Below are positions 46,689 to 56,226 of a stretch of DNA of 64,000 nucleotides, piece after piece. The DNA comes from Malaciobacter mytili LMG 24559 (GTDB taxonomy: Bacteria; Campylobacterota; Campylobacteria; Campylobacterales; Arcobacteraceae). The first letter of the stretch is position 1; the number at the start of each line of letters is the position of its first letter. The notes under the pieces were generated by a model. It was not told the DNA's origin. It did not search any database and saw only the letters and a program-made list of their open reading frames with translations. The position numbers and the translations under genes were made by a program. The DNA lies in NCBI RefSeq assembly GCF_003346775.1, contig NZ_CP031219.1:1426001-1490000 (forward strand), in the 5' to 3' direction.

Positions 46689-47318
46689 TTATAAATTCTT
46701 AGCAAGTTTTATACACTCTTCTATTGCTGTGGAATTACTCACTTTATATTTTATTTCTTTTGGCAAAAATTTTGCTGTTGTATTTCCAATTACAATAGCT
46801 TCAAAAGAGCTTCTCCAACTATATTTTTTAAAAAAACACTCAATTGAAGAAGGTGAAGTAAAGATAAAAATAGAGTTATCTTTTAAGTTTGTATTTAATT
46901 CTTTATTACATACCGTTTCATATATGGCAATATCTTCTATTTGAATATTATTTGATTTTAAAATCTCTACTAAATTTGAAACAGTTCTTGATGCTTTTAA
47001 ATATAAAACCTTTTTATTTTTTAAAACAGATAAAAGTTCATAAGCAAATTCATTTCCATGACCACTATTACCTACAAAATCTACCTTTCCTCCTACTTTT
47101 TCAATAATTTGTGCAGTTTTTTTTGCTATTGCATAACAAGGAAGATTTTTCCACTGTTTATTAAAAGAATCAATAGAATAAACGGCATTTTTAGAAGTAA
47201 AAATAATTGCATCATATCTATTAAAATCAATTTGTTTTTTAAGATAATTTATTTTAAATACTTCTAAATTTTCCACATTAGGGAACTTTAAATTGCTTAA
47301 AAGATAGATATTTTTCAT
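46689..47318 (-). CDS. hemD: Uroporphyrinogen-III synthase
   Basis: Closes hydroxymethylbilane to uroporphyrinogen III for heme and siroheme. The 209-aa protein has low conservation as usual for HemD, but shows YDAIIFTSKNAVYS (about 33-46), LYLKASRTVSNL near 105-116, IAIYETV near 130-136 and IFIFTSPSSIECF near 150-162, the expected positions of the family. It is 3 bp after der. The length fits the short HemD of this group. Confidence 0.85.
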   Translation of the reverse strand: MKNIYLLSNLKFPNVENLEVFKINYLKKQIDFNRYDAIIFTSKNAVYSIDSFNKQWKNLPCYAIAKKTAQIIEKVGGKVDFVGNSGHGNEFAYELLSVLKNKKVLYLKASRTVSNLVEILKSNNIQIEDIAIYETVCNKELNTNLKDNSIFIFTSPSSIECFFKKYSWRSSFEAIVIGNTTAKFLPKEIKYKVSNSTAIEECIKLAKNL

Positions 47319-47321
47319 ATC

Positions 47322-48800
47322 TTAACCTTGAAAAGACTCTTCATTATCCTCTTCTCTTTGTCCTTTTTTTCTTGCTAAAATATGAATTGGTGTACCTTCA
47401 AAATTAATATTATCTCTTAAATAATTAATTAAATATCTTTTATAAGAGAAGTGTAAAAGATTTGGTTTATTCATAATAAGAGCTATTCTTGGCGGTTTTG
47501 ATTCAAACTGTGTTGTATAATAAATTCTTAAATAATTACCATTTGGACTTGGAAGGGCGTGTCTAATTACTGCTTCTTCTACAATTTTATTTAAAGTAGC
47601 TGTTGGTATTCTTTGAGAATAATTATTATATATTTCAATTATTTTATCTTTTAATCTTCCAATACTTCTTCCTGTTTTAGCTGAAACAGCAATAATTGGA
47701 GCATAATATAAAAATTTAAATTTACTTCTTACAGTCTCTTCAAACTTTTTAAAAGTATCCATATTTTCATCCCATTTATTAAGTACAATAATAGTACCTA
47801 ATCCATATTCATCCACAAGTCCAGCAATTTTTTCATCTAAATCTACTAATGTTTCAGAGGCATCAAGAACAACCAATGCAAGATTTGCTTTTTCTAGCAT
47901 CTCTTTAGTTCTCATTAGGGCGTATTTTTCTATTCCTTCAATTTTACCTCTTCTTCTAAGACCTGCTGTATCAACAAAAGTAATAGTTTTTCCTTCATAT
48001 TCAAAAGCTTCATCAACTGGGTCAATTGTTGTTCCTGCTATTGGTGAAACTACTGATCTTTCTTCTCCTAATAAAGCATTTAAGATTGAACTTTTCCCCA
48101 CATTTGTTCTTCCAATAATTGCTACATTAATTTTATCATCGCAATCTTCTTCTTGCTCTTCGTCATCTTCTTCATAAATTTCTTCTATATACTCTTCTTC
48201 AAACTCTTCTTCATCTTCAAAATAATCATCATCATCTTGTCCTTTTTTCTCTTCTTTAAGAGTTTGTAAGGCTAAAGCTATCTCTTCTTCACTTGGTGGT
48301 AAATCTTTTGCTATCCATTCAAATAGTTTTTTAGTACCTCTATTATGAGAAACTGAGATACCAAAAAGGTTTTCATCATCAATACCAAATTCATAAAAAG
48401 ACCAAAGTCTTTCTTTTTCTTTATCATTATCAATTTTATTAACAACTAGAGCTAATCTTTTACCTAAATCCTGAAGCTCATAAAATAGTTCTTTATCCTT
48501 ATCATCTGGTATTCTTTTCCCATCTACCATAAAAAGTATTATATCAGCCTCTTTTGCACACTCAATTGCTTTTCTTTTTACATTACTAAAAATTGCATCA
48601 TTTGTTTCATCAATTCCTCCTGTATCAAGCATTAAGGCTTTTCTTCCTAAAACTTCAACTTCATGCTTTCTAATATCTCTTGTTGTACCAGCTAAGTCTG
48701 AAACAATTGCTATTCTTTTTTTAGCAATTCTATTAAATAGAGAACTTTTCCCTACATTTGGTTGTCCAATTAAAGCAATTTTTTTTAATGGTTCTTTCAT
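47322..48800 (-). CDS. der: GTPase Der with acidic inter-domain insert
   Basis: A 492-aa double GTPase for 50S ribosome maturation. The first G domain has GQPNVGKSSLFN (12-23), DTGG (59-62) and NKID (121-124); the second has GRTNVGKSSILN (230-241), DTAG and NKWD; a KH-like domain closes the protein (about 400-480). Between the G domains, residues about 183-222 are almost only Asp and Glu (with a few Tyr/Phe), longer than the short linker in E. coli Der. It precedes hemD and has its own promoter region after hpf. Confidence 0.95.
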   Translation of the reverse strand: MKEPLKKIALIGQPNVGKSSLFNRIAKKRIAIVSDLAGTTRDIRKHEVEVLGRKALMLDTGGIDETNDAIFSNVKRKAIECAKEADIILFMVDGKRIPDDKDKELFYELQDLGKRLALVVNKIDNDKEKERLWSFYEFGIDDENLFGISVSHNRGTKKLFEWIAKDLPPSEEEIALALQTLKEEKKGQDDDDYFEDEEEFEEEYIEEIYEEDDEEQEEDCDDKINVAIIGRTNVGKSSILNALLGEERSVVSPIAGTTIDPVDEAFEYEGKTITFVDTAGLRRRGKIEGIEKYALMRTKEMLEKANLALVVLDASETLVDLDEKIAGLVDEYGLGTIIVLNKWDENMDTFKKFEETVRSKFKFLYYAPIIAVSAKTGRSIGRLKDKIIEIYNNYSQRIPTATLNKIVEEAVIRHALPSPNGNYLRIYYTTQFESKPPRIALIMNKPNLLHFSYKRYLINYLRDNINFEGTPIHILARKKGQREEDNEESFQG

Positions 48801-48833
48801 TTTTTCTATTTCCTATTTTTTCTAAATTAAAAA

Positions 48834-48859
48834 AGGTATTAGCAAAATTGCTAATACCT
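48834..48859 (-). terminator. Terminator downstream of hpf
   Basis: Stem AGGTATTAGC paired with GCTAATACCT around AAAATT, followed on the minus strand by T-rich sequence. It lies 25 bp past the hpf stop and before der. Confidence 0.85.
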
Positions 48860-48865
48860 CTTAAA

Positions 48866-48892
48866 TTATATTAATATCTTCTATTAATATAA
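48866..48892 (-). repeat. Second hairpin spanning the hpf stop codon
   Basis: A perfect 11-bp inverted repeat, TTATATTAATA and TATTAATATAA, with a 5-base loop, covers the last codons and stop of hpf. With the G/C-containing terminator just after it, the mRNA would end in two adjacent hairpins. It is all A/T pairs, so its strength is doubtful. Confidence 0.6.
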
Positions 48893-49426
48893 TCCAAATT
48901 TTCCTTCTTCTTTAGTTTTATAAAGAACTCTTAAGTTATCATCTTTGTCATAAAATACTTTAAATACTGCATCAGATGCTTTTAAATCATTTAAAGCTTC
49001 TTCAATATCTATAGGTTTGTAAGAAGTTAATCTAACTGGAACAATTTCATTTTCAAGTTTTTCTAACTCGTTAGCAATTTTATCTTCAACAGCTGAAGCT
49101 TCAACCTCAGATAATTTAGTTGCTTTGTGTCCACTTATTTTATCATGATGTCTTCTTAAAACTTTAGATACTCTATCAACTGCAATATCAATAGCAGCGT
49201 ATAGATCTTTATCTTTTTGTTTTACAACAATAGTATCTAGATGAGCGATATTTAAAGTAAATTCAAATGTAAATGCTTTTTTACCATTTTTTTCATCTTG
49301 AGAGATAATTGAGTTAACAGATATAATATCTAAGTTATATTTTTTGAAAATCTCTACAGAACTATTAATATAATCTTTAATTGGCTCTGTTAGTTCTATG
49401 TGTCTTCCTACAATACTTGTATTCAT
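48884..49426 (-). CDS. hpf: Ribosome hibernation promoting factor, long form
   Basis: Stops translation in idle cells by filling the A and P sites and pairing ribosomes into 100S dimers. The 180-aa protein has the N-terminal HPF domain (1-105, with VGRHIELTEPIKDYI and DLYAAIDIAVDRVSKVLRRH) and a C-terminal dimerisation domain (about 120-180, VRLTSYKPIDIEEAL and FKVFYDKDDNLRVLYK), so it is the long form able to dimerise ribosomes without RMF. GGAG precedes the ATG. The upstream 440 bp carry no gene. Confidence 0.95.
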   Translation of the reverse strand: MNTSIVGRHIELTEPIKDYINSSVEIFKKYNLDIISVNSIISQDEKNGKKAFTFEFTLNIAHLDTIVVKQKDKDLYAAIDIAVDRVSKVLRRHHDKISGHKATKLSEVEASAVEDKIANELEKLENEIVPVRLTSYKPIDIEEALNDLKASDAVFKVFYDKDDNLRVLYKTKEEGKFGLY

Positions 49427-49865
49427 AACATACTCCTTAATATATATTTTAGATATTCTAACATAAAGAAGATAAATAATCCATACAAAAATAATTATTA
49501 ATCTTAACTATTCGCAATTAATTGTTTCAAACCTGCAAATTATATTTGTTTTCTAGCTTTTAATAGTTAAAATAACTATATAAAATAACACTTTTTATTT
49601 TCAGGCCATTAAAATTATTTTTATTTATAATAGTAGATTTAAGTAAATAAAATAAAAAAAATAAGAGTTCAAATAATAATTTAACTTAAAACTCATATAA
49701 ATGTGAAAAATTAGAAAATAAATAATTAGTGTCAAGTTTATCTGTATTTAAAAGAGATTAAAAAGGTTTATTTTAAAGTTTATTTTTATTGAAAAAGCTA
49801 CTATATTTACTGTTTCTTTACTAAAAAATAAGATAATATTTCTAGTAAAAAACAGTAAAAATCAA
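49427..49865. other. 440-bp AT-rich gap between hpf and ftsK
   Basis: No credible coding frame lies here. The hpf promoter must be within the first ~150 bp. At 49806-49859, just past the ftsK stop, two nested inverted repeats occur: TTTACTG (49806-49812) with CAGTAAA (49853-49859), and TTTACTA (49817-49823) with TAGTAAA (49843-49849). They could form a hairpin at the ftsK transcript end, without a good U-run. Confidence 0.55.
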
Positions 49866-52025
49866 CTAAATTAAAATATCTCTATTTCCTTTAGCATTAG
49901 CTTCTGATAGAACACCTGTTTTTTCAAGTTGTTCTACAATTGTAGCAGCTCTATTGTAGCCTATTCGGAGTTTTCTTTGAATATATGAAATAGAAGTTTT
50001 TCTATCTACTAGAACAACTTCTTTTGCATCCTCATAAAGCTCATCTAATTCACTTAGTTCAACACCTGATGAATCAGAGATATTTGAAGTTGCCCTATCT
50101 TTTACAAAATTCATATCATATTCAACTTCTCTTTGATCTTTTAAAAATTCCACAACTTTTTCAATTTCATTTTCCATTGACCAAGGGGCATGAATCCTAA
50201 CAAGACCTGACATTCCAGGAGGTGTAAATAGCATATCTCCTCTTCCTAGTAAAGACTCAGCACCCATAGAATCCAAAATAATTTTAGAATCTACTTTTTG
50301 CCCTACTTTATAAGATAATCTACTAGGTAAATTAGCTTTAATAAGTCCTGTTACAACATCAACAGATGGCCTTTGTGTTGCAACGATTAAATGTATTCCA
50401 GATGCTCTTGCCATTTGTGCAAGTCTTGCAATTGAGTGTTCTACATCTTTTCCACTTGTCATCATTAAATCTGCTAACTCATCAATAACTACAACTATAT
50501 AAGGGAAAGGATCATATTTTTCTTTTTTTGCTTTTTCATTATAGTTTTCAATATTCTTTGTCTTTGTTTTTGACATTAAAGTATATCTTCTTTCCATTTC
50601 AGCAACCATATTTGATAAAGCATTAATAGCATCTGTTGCTTTTGTAATAACAGGTGTTAATAAATGAGGAATATCATTATACATAGAAAACTCTAGCATT
50701 TTTGGATCAATCATTACAAGTTTTAAGTTATCTGGTGAATTTTTATATAATAGTGATAAAATCATCGCATTTATACCCACAGATTTTCCAGAACCTGTTG
50801 TTCCCGCTATTAAAAGGTGTGGTAACTTTTTTAAATCTGTTACAAAAGGTTTACCTACAATATCTTTTCCTAAAATCATAGTTAAAGGAGATTTTGCATT
50901 TTGAAAAATTTCACTTTCTAAAAGCTCTTTTATATATATTGTTTGCATATCTTCATTAGGTACTTCAATTCCCACAACATCTTTTCCTGGAATTGGAGCT
51001 TGAATTCTAATTGTTTGAGCTTTAAGTGCCATTGCTAAGTCATCTTGTAAATTTAAAATTTTAGATACTTTTACATTTGGTGCTGGTTTAAACTCAAAAG
51101 TTGTTACAACAGGACCTGTATATGTTCTTACAACATCACCTTCAATTTTAAACATTGCTAATTTATCTAATAAATCACCAATTTTTCTATCAATAACAGC
51201 TTCAGAAATTTTTGATTTTTTATCCTTAGGAGGATTTTGAAAAAAACTTGTAGAAGGAAGTTCAAAATCTTTAGGTTTTTCAGTTTTTCCTAATTCTATT
51301 TCATCTAGAAGTTTTTTATTTTCTTCCAATTCATCTACTATTATTCCATGTTGTTGTGCACTAGTTAAATCTTCTTCTATTTTACTTAACTCATCAAAAG
51401 AGTTTGGCTGATTTTCTATTTCAACAATCTCTTCAGCTTCTTCATTAGAAAATGAAGCTTTAAGCTCTTCGATATTCTCAATATTTTCAAATGTAGGTTC
51501 AATTAAAATCTCAGCAGTATCTCCATGCTCTCTAACTGTAACAGCTTTAGGTTCATCTTTTCTTTTTTCTCTTTTTTTAATATCATTTCTTTTAAGCTCT
51601 ACTCTTTTAGTTTCCTCTTTTTTTGCAGGAAATTTAGGCATTTTTACGTTAAAAGAAGGCATAGAAAAATTGTTACTTTCAAATAAAACTGTTATAGTTA
51701 TAATAAAACCAACCAAAACAAAAATCCAAAGTCCCGCATTTCCTATAAAAGGAGATAATTCACTTACAATAATATTCCCAATAAGCCCACTATAGGCTTT
51801 TGTTGAAACAACTAAAGATTGTAAAGTTAAAGAACTAAATAAAAGTAAAAAAACAACCATTAATTTTAAGATAAAATCATTTGTATCAAAATAATCTTTA
51901 AAATTAATTTGATATAGTGGATATAAAAGCAAAAGAAGATAGACATAAGATAAATATCCAAAGTATTTATGTGACATTTGAGCAAATAAAAACCCTATTT
52001 TTCCCACACTTTGTTGATTTGTCAC
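49866..52025 (-). CDS. ftsK: DNA translocase FtsK
   Basis: Pumps DNA at the division septum and activates Xer recombination at dif. The 719-aa protein has three to four N-terminal membrane segments (about 15-130), a Lys/Glu-rich linker (to about 265), the motor domain with Walker A GTTGSGKSVGIN near 408 and Walker B VVVIDELADLMM near 510, and the gamma winged helix (about 650-719, TSISYIQRKLRIGYNRA) that reads orientation sequences. The linker is short compared with E. coli FtsK, as in Helicobacter and Campylobacter. XerH and a dif-like site lie 15 kb away in this window. Confidence 0.96.
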   Translation of the reverse strand: MTNQQSVGKIGFLFAQMSHKYFGYLSYVYLLLLLYPLYQINFKDYFDTNDFILKLMVVFLLLFSSLTLQSLVVSTKAYSGLIGNIIVSELSPFIGNAGLWIFVLVGFIITITVLFESNNFSMPSFNVKMPKFPAKKEETKRVELKRNDIKKREKRKDEPKAVTVREHGDTAEILIEPTFENIENIEELKASFSNEEAEEIVEIENQPNSFDELSKIEEDLTSAQQHGIIVDELEENKKLLDEIELGKTEKPKDFELPSTSFFQNPPKDKKSKISEAVIDRKIGDLLDKLAMFKIEGDVVRTYTGPVVTTFEFKPAPNVKVSKILNLQDDLAMALKAQTIRIQAPIPGKDVVGIEVPNEDMQTIYIKELLESEIFQNAKSPLTMILGKDIVGKPFVTDLKKLPHLLIAGTTGSGKSVGINAMILSLLYKNSPDNLKLVMIDPKMLEFSMYNDIPHLLTPVITKATDAINALSNMVAEMERRYTLMSKTKTKNIENYNEKAKKEKYDPFPYIVVVIDELADLMMTSGKDVEHSIARLAQMARASGIHLIVATQRPSVDVVTGLIKANLPSRLSYKVGQKVDSKIILDSMGAESLLGRGDMLFTPPGMSGLVRIHAPWSMENEIEKVVEFLKDQREVEYDMNFVKDRATSNISDSSGVELSELDELYEDAKEVVLVDRKTSISYIQRKLRIGYNRAATIVEQLEKTGVLSEANAKGNRDILI

Positions 52026-52103
52026 AAATATAGAAAATTCTAAATATATAATAATAAAAAGAAAAATTAGAGATAATATTTTTTTAACTATGGTAAAGCC
52101 TTT

Positions 52104-53051
52104 CTATTTTAATAATTTTGCAATTCTACCTTGCAGTTTTAACCAAGTTTTATGTTCCATTAAAGGAAAACCTGCCCAAGACATCTTAGGAGTTGTAATT
52201 GATTTTGTAACCCCTCCTCTTGCAGCAATTGTTGTAAAAGCAGCAACTTCTAAATGACCTGCTGTTCCACTTTGACCGCCCATTATAACATACTCTTTTA
52301 ATACAGTTGAGCCAGATAGTCCAACTTGTCCAGTTAATATAGTACCTTTTCCTAATTTACAATTATGGCCTATATGAACTAAATTGTCAATTCTTACTCC
52401 ATTTTCAATTATTGTTGATTTAAAAGCAGCTCTATCAATAGCACAATTTGCACCAATTTCAACATCATCACCAATTATAACATTTCCATTTTGATAAATT
52501 TTAATATATTTACCATCTTTTGTATTTGCAAATCCAAAACCATCACTTCCAATAACAGTTCCTGCATGAATTATACAATCACTTCCAATTTCACAATCTC
52601 TATATATTGTAACATTTGGATAAATTACAGTATTACTACCTATTTTTACATTATCACCTATAAAACTACCAGCCATAATAGTACAAGAATCACCAATAAC
52701 TGTATTTTTACCTATAAAAACATTTTCTTGAATAATAGTTTCTTCACCTATAATTGGCTTTTTACCATCTATTTCTACAATTTTAGCAGCAAAAAATTTA
52801 CTAGCTTTTGCTAAATTTAAATATGGTTCTTCACAAATTAAAGCAATAGTATTTTTTGGAACTTTAGAAGCATATTCAGCTTTTACAAAAACTGCACCTG
52901 CATTTGTCTTTTCTAAATCATTTATATATTTTTTATTTTCTAAAAAAGAGATTTCATTTTTATTTGAATCAATTAAAGTATTTAAAGAAGTAATTTCTAA
53001 ATCATATTCACATTTTATATCTAATGCTTGAGCTAAATCTTTTAAGTTCAT
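52104..53051 (-). CDS. lpxD: UDP-3-O-acyl-glucosamine N-acyltransferase
   Basis: Adds the N-linked hydroxy-acyl chain in lipid A synthesis. The 315-aa protein has an N-terminal uridine-binding domain (1-95) and a left-handed beta-helix of hexapeptide repeats (about 100-290, for example [13 protein letters not shown]). The catalytic His lies in [13 protein letters not shown] near residue 230. The C-terminal helix [13 protein letters not shown] fits LpxD. It is upstream of ftsK on the same strand, 78 bp apart. Confidence 0.95.
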   Translation of the reverse strand: MNLKDLAQALDIKCEYDLEITSLNTLIDSNKNEISFLENKKYINDLEKTNAGAVFVKAEYASKVPKNTIALICEEPYLNLAKASKFFAAKIVEIDGKKPIIGEETIIQENVFIGKNTVIGDSCTIMAGSFIGDNVKIGSNTVIYPNVTIYRDCEIGSDCIIHAGTVIGSDGFGFANTKDGKYIKIYQNGNVIIGDDVEIGANCAIDRAAFKSTIIENGVRIDNLVHIGHNCKLGKGTILTGQVGLSGSTVLKEYVIMGGQSGTAGHLEVAAFTTIAARGGVTKSITTPKMSWAGFPLMEHKTWLKLQGRIAKLLK

Positions 53052-53092
53052 TTATATATTCCTTTCAAGCAAAAGATAAGAGTTAAGTTCTC

Positions 53093-53593
53093 TTATCTTT
53101 CCATTGCAACAACACCACTTTTTACTACTTCAAGTGGGTTATATCTGCTATTTATAATATTTGTAAAATTTGCAATTCTATGTGGTTCATCTGTTGCTGA
53201 AATAACAATTGCATCTTCAGTTACATTTTGAATATGTCCATTATATGCCCTTGCAATAACTTCAATATCACTTAAATGTTGATCAATTGGTATTTTAATT
53301 AATACTGTCTCTTTTTCAATAACATTTCTATGTTCATTTACTTTTAACACAGGTATTAATTTATTTAATTGTTTAACAATTTGATCAATAATTCTTTTAT
53401 CTCCTGTTGTAACAATAGTCATTCTAGAATATTCAGTTCCAGAAATTGGAGCTACTGTTAAAGAGTCAATATTATACCCTCTTGCTGAAAATAATCCTAC
53501 AATTCTTGAAAGAGCATTATGCTCATTTAAAACAACTACTGAAATAACTTGTCTAATAGTTTCTGTATCGTAATAGTGGTTAAAATTATTCAT
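53093..53593 (-). CDS. ilvH: Acetolactate synthase small subunit
   Basis: Regulatory subunit for valine feedback of acetolactate synthase. I start it at MNNFNHYY (53593) because GGAG sits six bases before that ATG; a longer frame starts 12 bp upstream. The 166-aa protein has an N-terminal ACT domain (ISVVVLNEHNALSRIVGLFSARGYNIDSL) and a C-terminal ACT-like domain. The overlap with the end of ilvB is 8 bp, within ATGAATAA. Line-up with known IlvH is along the full length. Confidence 0.95.
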   Translation of the reverse strand: MNNFNHYYDTETIRQVISVVVLNEHNALSRIVGLFSARGYNIDSLTVAPISGTEYSRMTIVTTGDKRIIDQIVKQLNKLIPVLKVNEHRNVIEKETVLIKIPIDQHLSDIEVIARAYNGHIQNVTEDAIVISATDEPHRIANFTNIINSRYNPLEVVKSGVVAMER

Positions 53594-55280
53594 TGATATC
53601 TCCAATTAAAGTCATTTCATTTAAAGCATGCCCATTTGGAACCATAGGTAATACTTCTTCATTTCTTGCAACAATTACTTCAATCATTGCAGGTTTTTTC
53701 TTTTCTACTGCATCTTTTAATGCAAAATCAAACTCTTCTTTTGTTGAAACTCTATATCCAATACCACCAAATGCTTCAACAAGCATTTTAAAATCTGGTT
53801 GCATAGATAAATCAGTTTGTGATAATCTATTTTCATAGAACATTGTTTGCCACTGTCTTACCATTCCTAAATAGTTATTATTTAAAATAATATTAATAAC
53901 TGGTAATTTAGCTTCAACACAAGTCATAAGCTCTTGAATATTCATTAAAATAGAACCATCTCCTGTAAAGTTAATAGAAACTTTATCTGGATTAGCTTTT
54001 GCTACACCTAAAGCAGCAGGTAATCCAAATCCCATAGTTCCTAATCCACCACTAGTGATAAATTGTCTTGGAAATGAAAATGGATAAAATTGAGCTGTCC
54101 ACATTTGGTGTTGTCCAACATCAGTTGAAATAATTGCTTTATCTCCTAAAAGTTTTCCAACTCTTTCAATAGGCCATTGTGGTTTAATAACTGTATTTGA
54201 ATCAATATATCTTAATGGTTCTTTTTCTCTATACTCATTAAGTAATGCAACCCAATTTGAATAATCATTAAACTCATACTCTTCAACTGATTCAAGCATA
54301 CCCTCAACAGTTACTTTTAAATCACCAACTATTGGATAATCAGCTTTTACTAATTTTTCAATTGAAGCTGGATCAATATCAACATGAATAACTTTTGCTT
54401 TTGAAGCAAATTCATCTAATCTTCCTGTAACTCTATCATCAAATCTAGCACCAAGTGAGATTAATAAATCTGTTTCATGAGCTGCCATATTAGCTGCAAA
54501 CTCTCCATGCATACCTAGCATACCGATTAATAATGGATTTTCATGTCCCATTATCCCTCTAGCCATTAATGTTTCAACAACAGGTATATTTGTCTTTTTT
54601 GCAAACGCTCTAATTTCATGTCCACAATTTGATAAAATAGCTCCACCACCAACATAAAGCAATGGCTTTTTAGCCTTAGAAATAGCACTCATTGCTCTTT
54701 TTAACTGTTTTTTATTATATTTTACAGTTGGTTTATAAGTTGGTAAATTAACCTCTTTTGGATAAACAAAATCTGCAACTTGTGCAGTAATATCTTTTGG
54801 TATATCAATATGTACAGGTCCTGGTCTTCCAGTACTTGCAATATGAAATGCCTCTTTGATTATTCTAGGTAAATCTTCAATTTTATTTACTAAATAGTTA
54901 TGTTTAGTACAAGGTCTTGAAATACCAACAGCATCAATTTCTTGAAAACCATCAGTTCCTATAATAGTAGTTGGAACCTGTCCAGAAATAACGACTAGGG
55001 GAATAGAGTCCATATATGCAGTTGCTAGACCTGTAACGGCATTTGTAAAGCCTGGTCCACTTGTAACTATAGCAACACCAACTTTTCCTGTTGATCTTGC
55101 ATAACCTTCTGCTGCGTGTATAGATGCTTGTTCATGTCTATTTAATATATGTTCAAAATGGTTTTGTTTATATATTTCATCATAGACATTCATAATAGCG
55201 CCTCCAGGGTAACCAAATACTACCTTTACCCTTTCTTCTCTTAATGATTCAATAACCATTCTTGCGCCAGTCATTTTCAT
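53586..55280 (-). CDS. ilvB: Acetolactate synthase large subunit
   Basis: Thiamine-diphosphate enzyme making 2-acetolactate or 2-aceto-2-hydroxybutyrate for branched-chain amino acids. The 564-aa protein has the opening VFGYPGGAIMNVYDEIY with catalytic Glu in LNRHEQASIHAAEGYAR (near residue 51), the FAD-contact middle domain, and the ThDP motif GDGSILMNIQELMTC ending in NN near 440-470. GGGGAG precedes the ATG. A small hairpin (55339-55352) lies in the leader, but I see no leader peptide to support attenuation. Confidence 0.96.
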   Translation of the reverse strand: MKMTGARMVIESLREERVKVVFGYPGGAIMNVYDEIYKQNHFEHILNRHEQASIHAAEGYARSTGKVGVAIVTSGPGFTNAVTGLATAYMDSIPLVVISGQVPTTIIGTDGFQEIDAVGISRPCTKHNYLVNKIEDLPRIIKEAFHIASTGRPGPVHIDIPKDITAQVADFVYPKEVNLPTYKPTVKYNKKQLKRAMSAISKAKKPLLYVGGGAILSNCGHEIRAFAKKTNIPVVETLMARGIMGHENPLLIGMLGMHGEFAANMAAHETDLLISLGARFDDRVTGRLDEFASKAKVIHVDIDPASIEKLVKADYPIVGDLKVTVEGMLESVEEYEFNDYSNWVALLNEYREKEPLRYIDSNTVIKPQWPIERVGKLLGDKAIISTDVGQHQMWTAQFYPFSFPRQFITSGGLGTMGFGLPAALGVAKANPDKVSINFTGDGSILMNIQELMTCVEAKLPVINIILNNNYLGMVRQWQTMFYENRLSQTDLSMQPDFKMLVEAFGGIGYRVSTKEEFDFALKDAVEKKKPAMIEVIVARNEEVLPMVPNGHALNEMTLIGDINE

Positions 55281-55431
55281 AATTCTTTCTCCCCAGTATT
55301 TATTAAAGTTTGTATTTTACAGAATAGTTGATTAATCTGCCTTTAATAAGGCTTCTTCTTGTTTATAATTTAGCTATATTTTATTAATTTTTTTGTATAA
55401 TATATTACTAATTCAGTAAGGAGTAAGCTTT

Positions 55432-56226
55432 ATGGATGTAAATAGTATAAACAATAATATTTCCAATCTTAGTTCTTTATCACAACAACAGTTACAAAAA
55501 AGTTCAGAAAACAGAAAAATAGAAGCTGTTTCAAACGATGCTTTAAATTTAACTATTAGTGAAAGTTATAATTTAAGAAGAGATGAACTTTCTAACTCTT
55601 TACAAACTTTTAATAATGGTATAGCTATTACAAAAATAGCTCAAAATGCCCTAGATAAGCAACAAGAAATACTTACTGATATAAAAACAAAACTTCAAGA
55701 TGATACAACTGAAGATAAAAATAGCTTAAAAAGTGAAATTATAAATTTATTAAAAGATTTCACTTTAGTTGCAGAAAATACAAAATATAAAAAAGAGACT
55801 ATTTTAAGTACAAAAGAGAATAGTTATGAAAGCAACTCTTTTTCAATTGAAACAAAAGAAGCAAATTTTGAGATTAATAAAATAAATACACCTTTAATTT
55901 CAAATGATTTAGCAACAACTATTCAAAAAGAGGATTTAAATAATCCTGAAACTCTAAATTCAATAGTTGAAAAACTAGATAATAGTTCAAAATATTTAAA
56001 TGATACTTCAAATAATTTTAAAAAGCTATCTGAGGATATTTTGGAAAATGCTAAAGATGTACTAAAACAACAGCAAGACTTAGCTATTGCAAATAGTACA
56101 AATCATATAAATTTTGGTAAAGAAGCAAATGACTTTACAAAAAACAATCTATTTGCAAATATGGGATATTTAGCTGTATCACAAGCTAATATTGTGCAAG
56201 AACAAAGTGTAAGGCTATTATCATAG
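55432..56226 (+). CDS. Flagellin-like protein of reduced size
   Basis: The 264-aa protein has both ends of a flagellin. Residues about 50-95 (LSNSLQTFNNGIAITKIAQN then ALDKQQEILTDIKTKL) match the flagellin D1 helix region, and the end NMGYLAVSQANIVQEQSVRL matches the D0 C-terminal helix. The variable centre is short and helical. It lacks a signal peptide, as flagellins do. It may be a minor filament, junction or secreted flagellin-like protein such as FlaC of C. jejuni. TATAAT (55396-55401) and AAGGAG precede it; no sigma-54 or sigma-28 promoter is visible. Its last 6 bp overlap the gppA end. Confidence 0.7.
   Translation: MDVNSINNNISNLSSLSQQQLQKSSENRKIEAVSNDALNLTISESYNLRRDELSNSLQTFNNGIAITKIAQNALDKQQEILTDIKTKLQDDTTEDKNSLKSEIINLLKDFTLVAENTKYKKETILSTKENSYESNSFSIETKEANFEINKINTPLISNDLATTIQKEDLNNPETLNSIVEKLDNSSKYLNDTSNNFKKLSEDILENAKDVLKQQQDLAIANSTNHINFGKEANDFTKNNLFANMGYLAVSQANIVQEQSVRLLS

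Noticed and set aside
55339-55352. Hairpin GCCTT/AAGGC upstream of ilvB, considered as an attenuator
   Set aside because: No leader peptide with branched-chain codons and no alternative antiterminator arm could be found.
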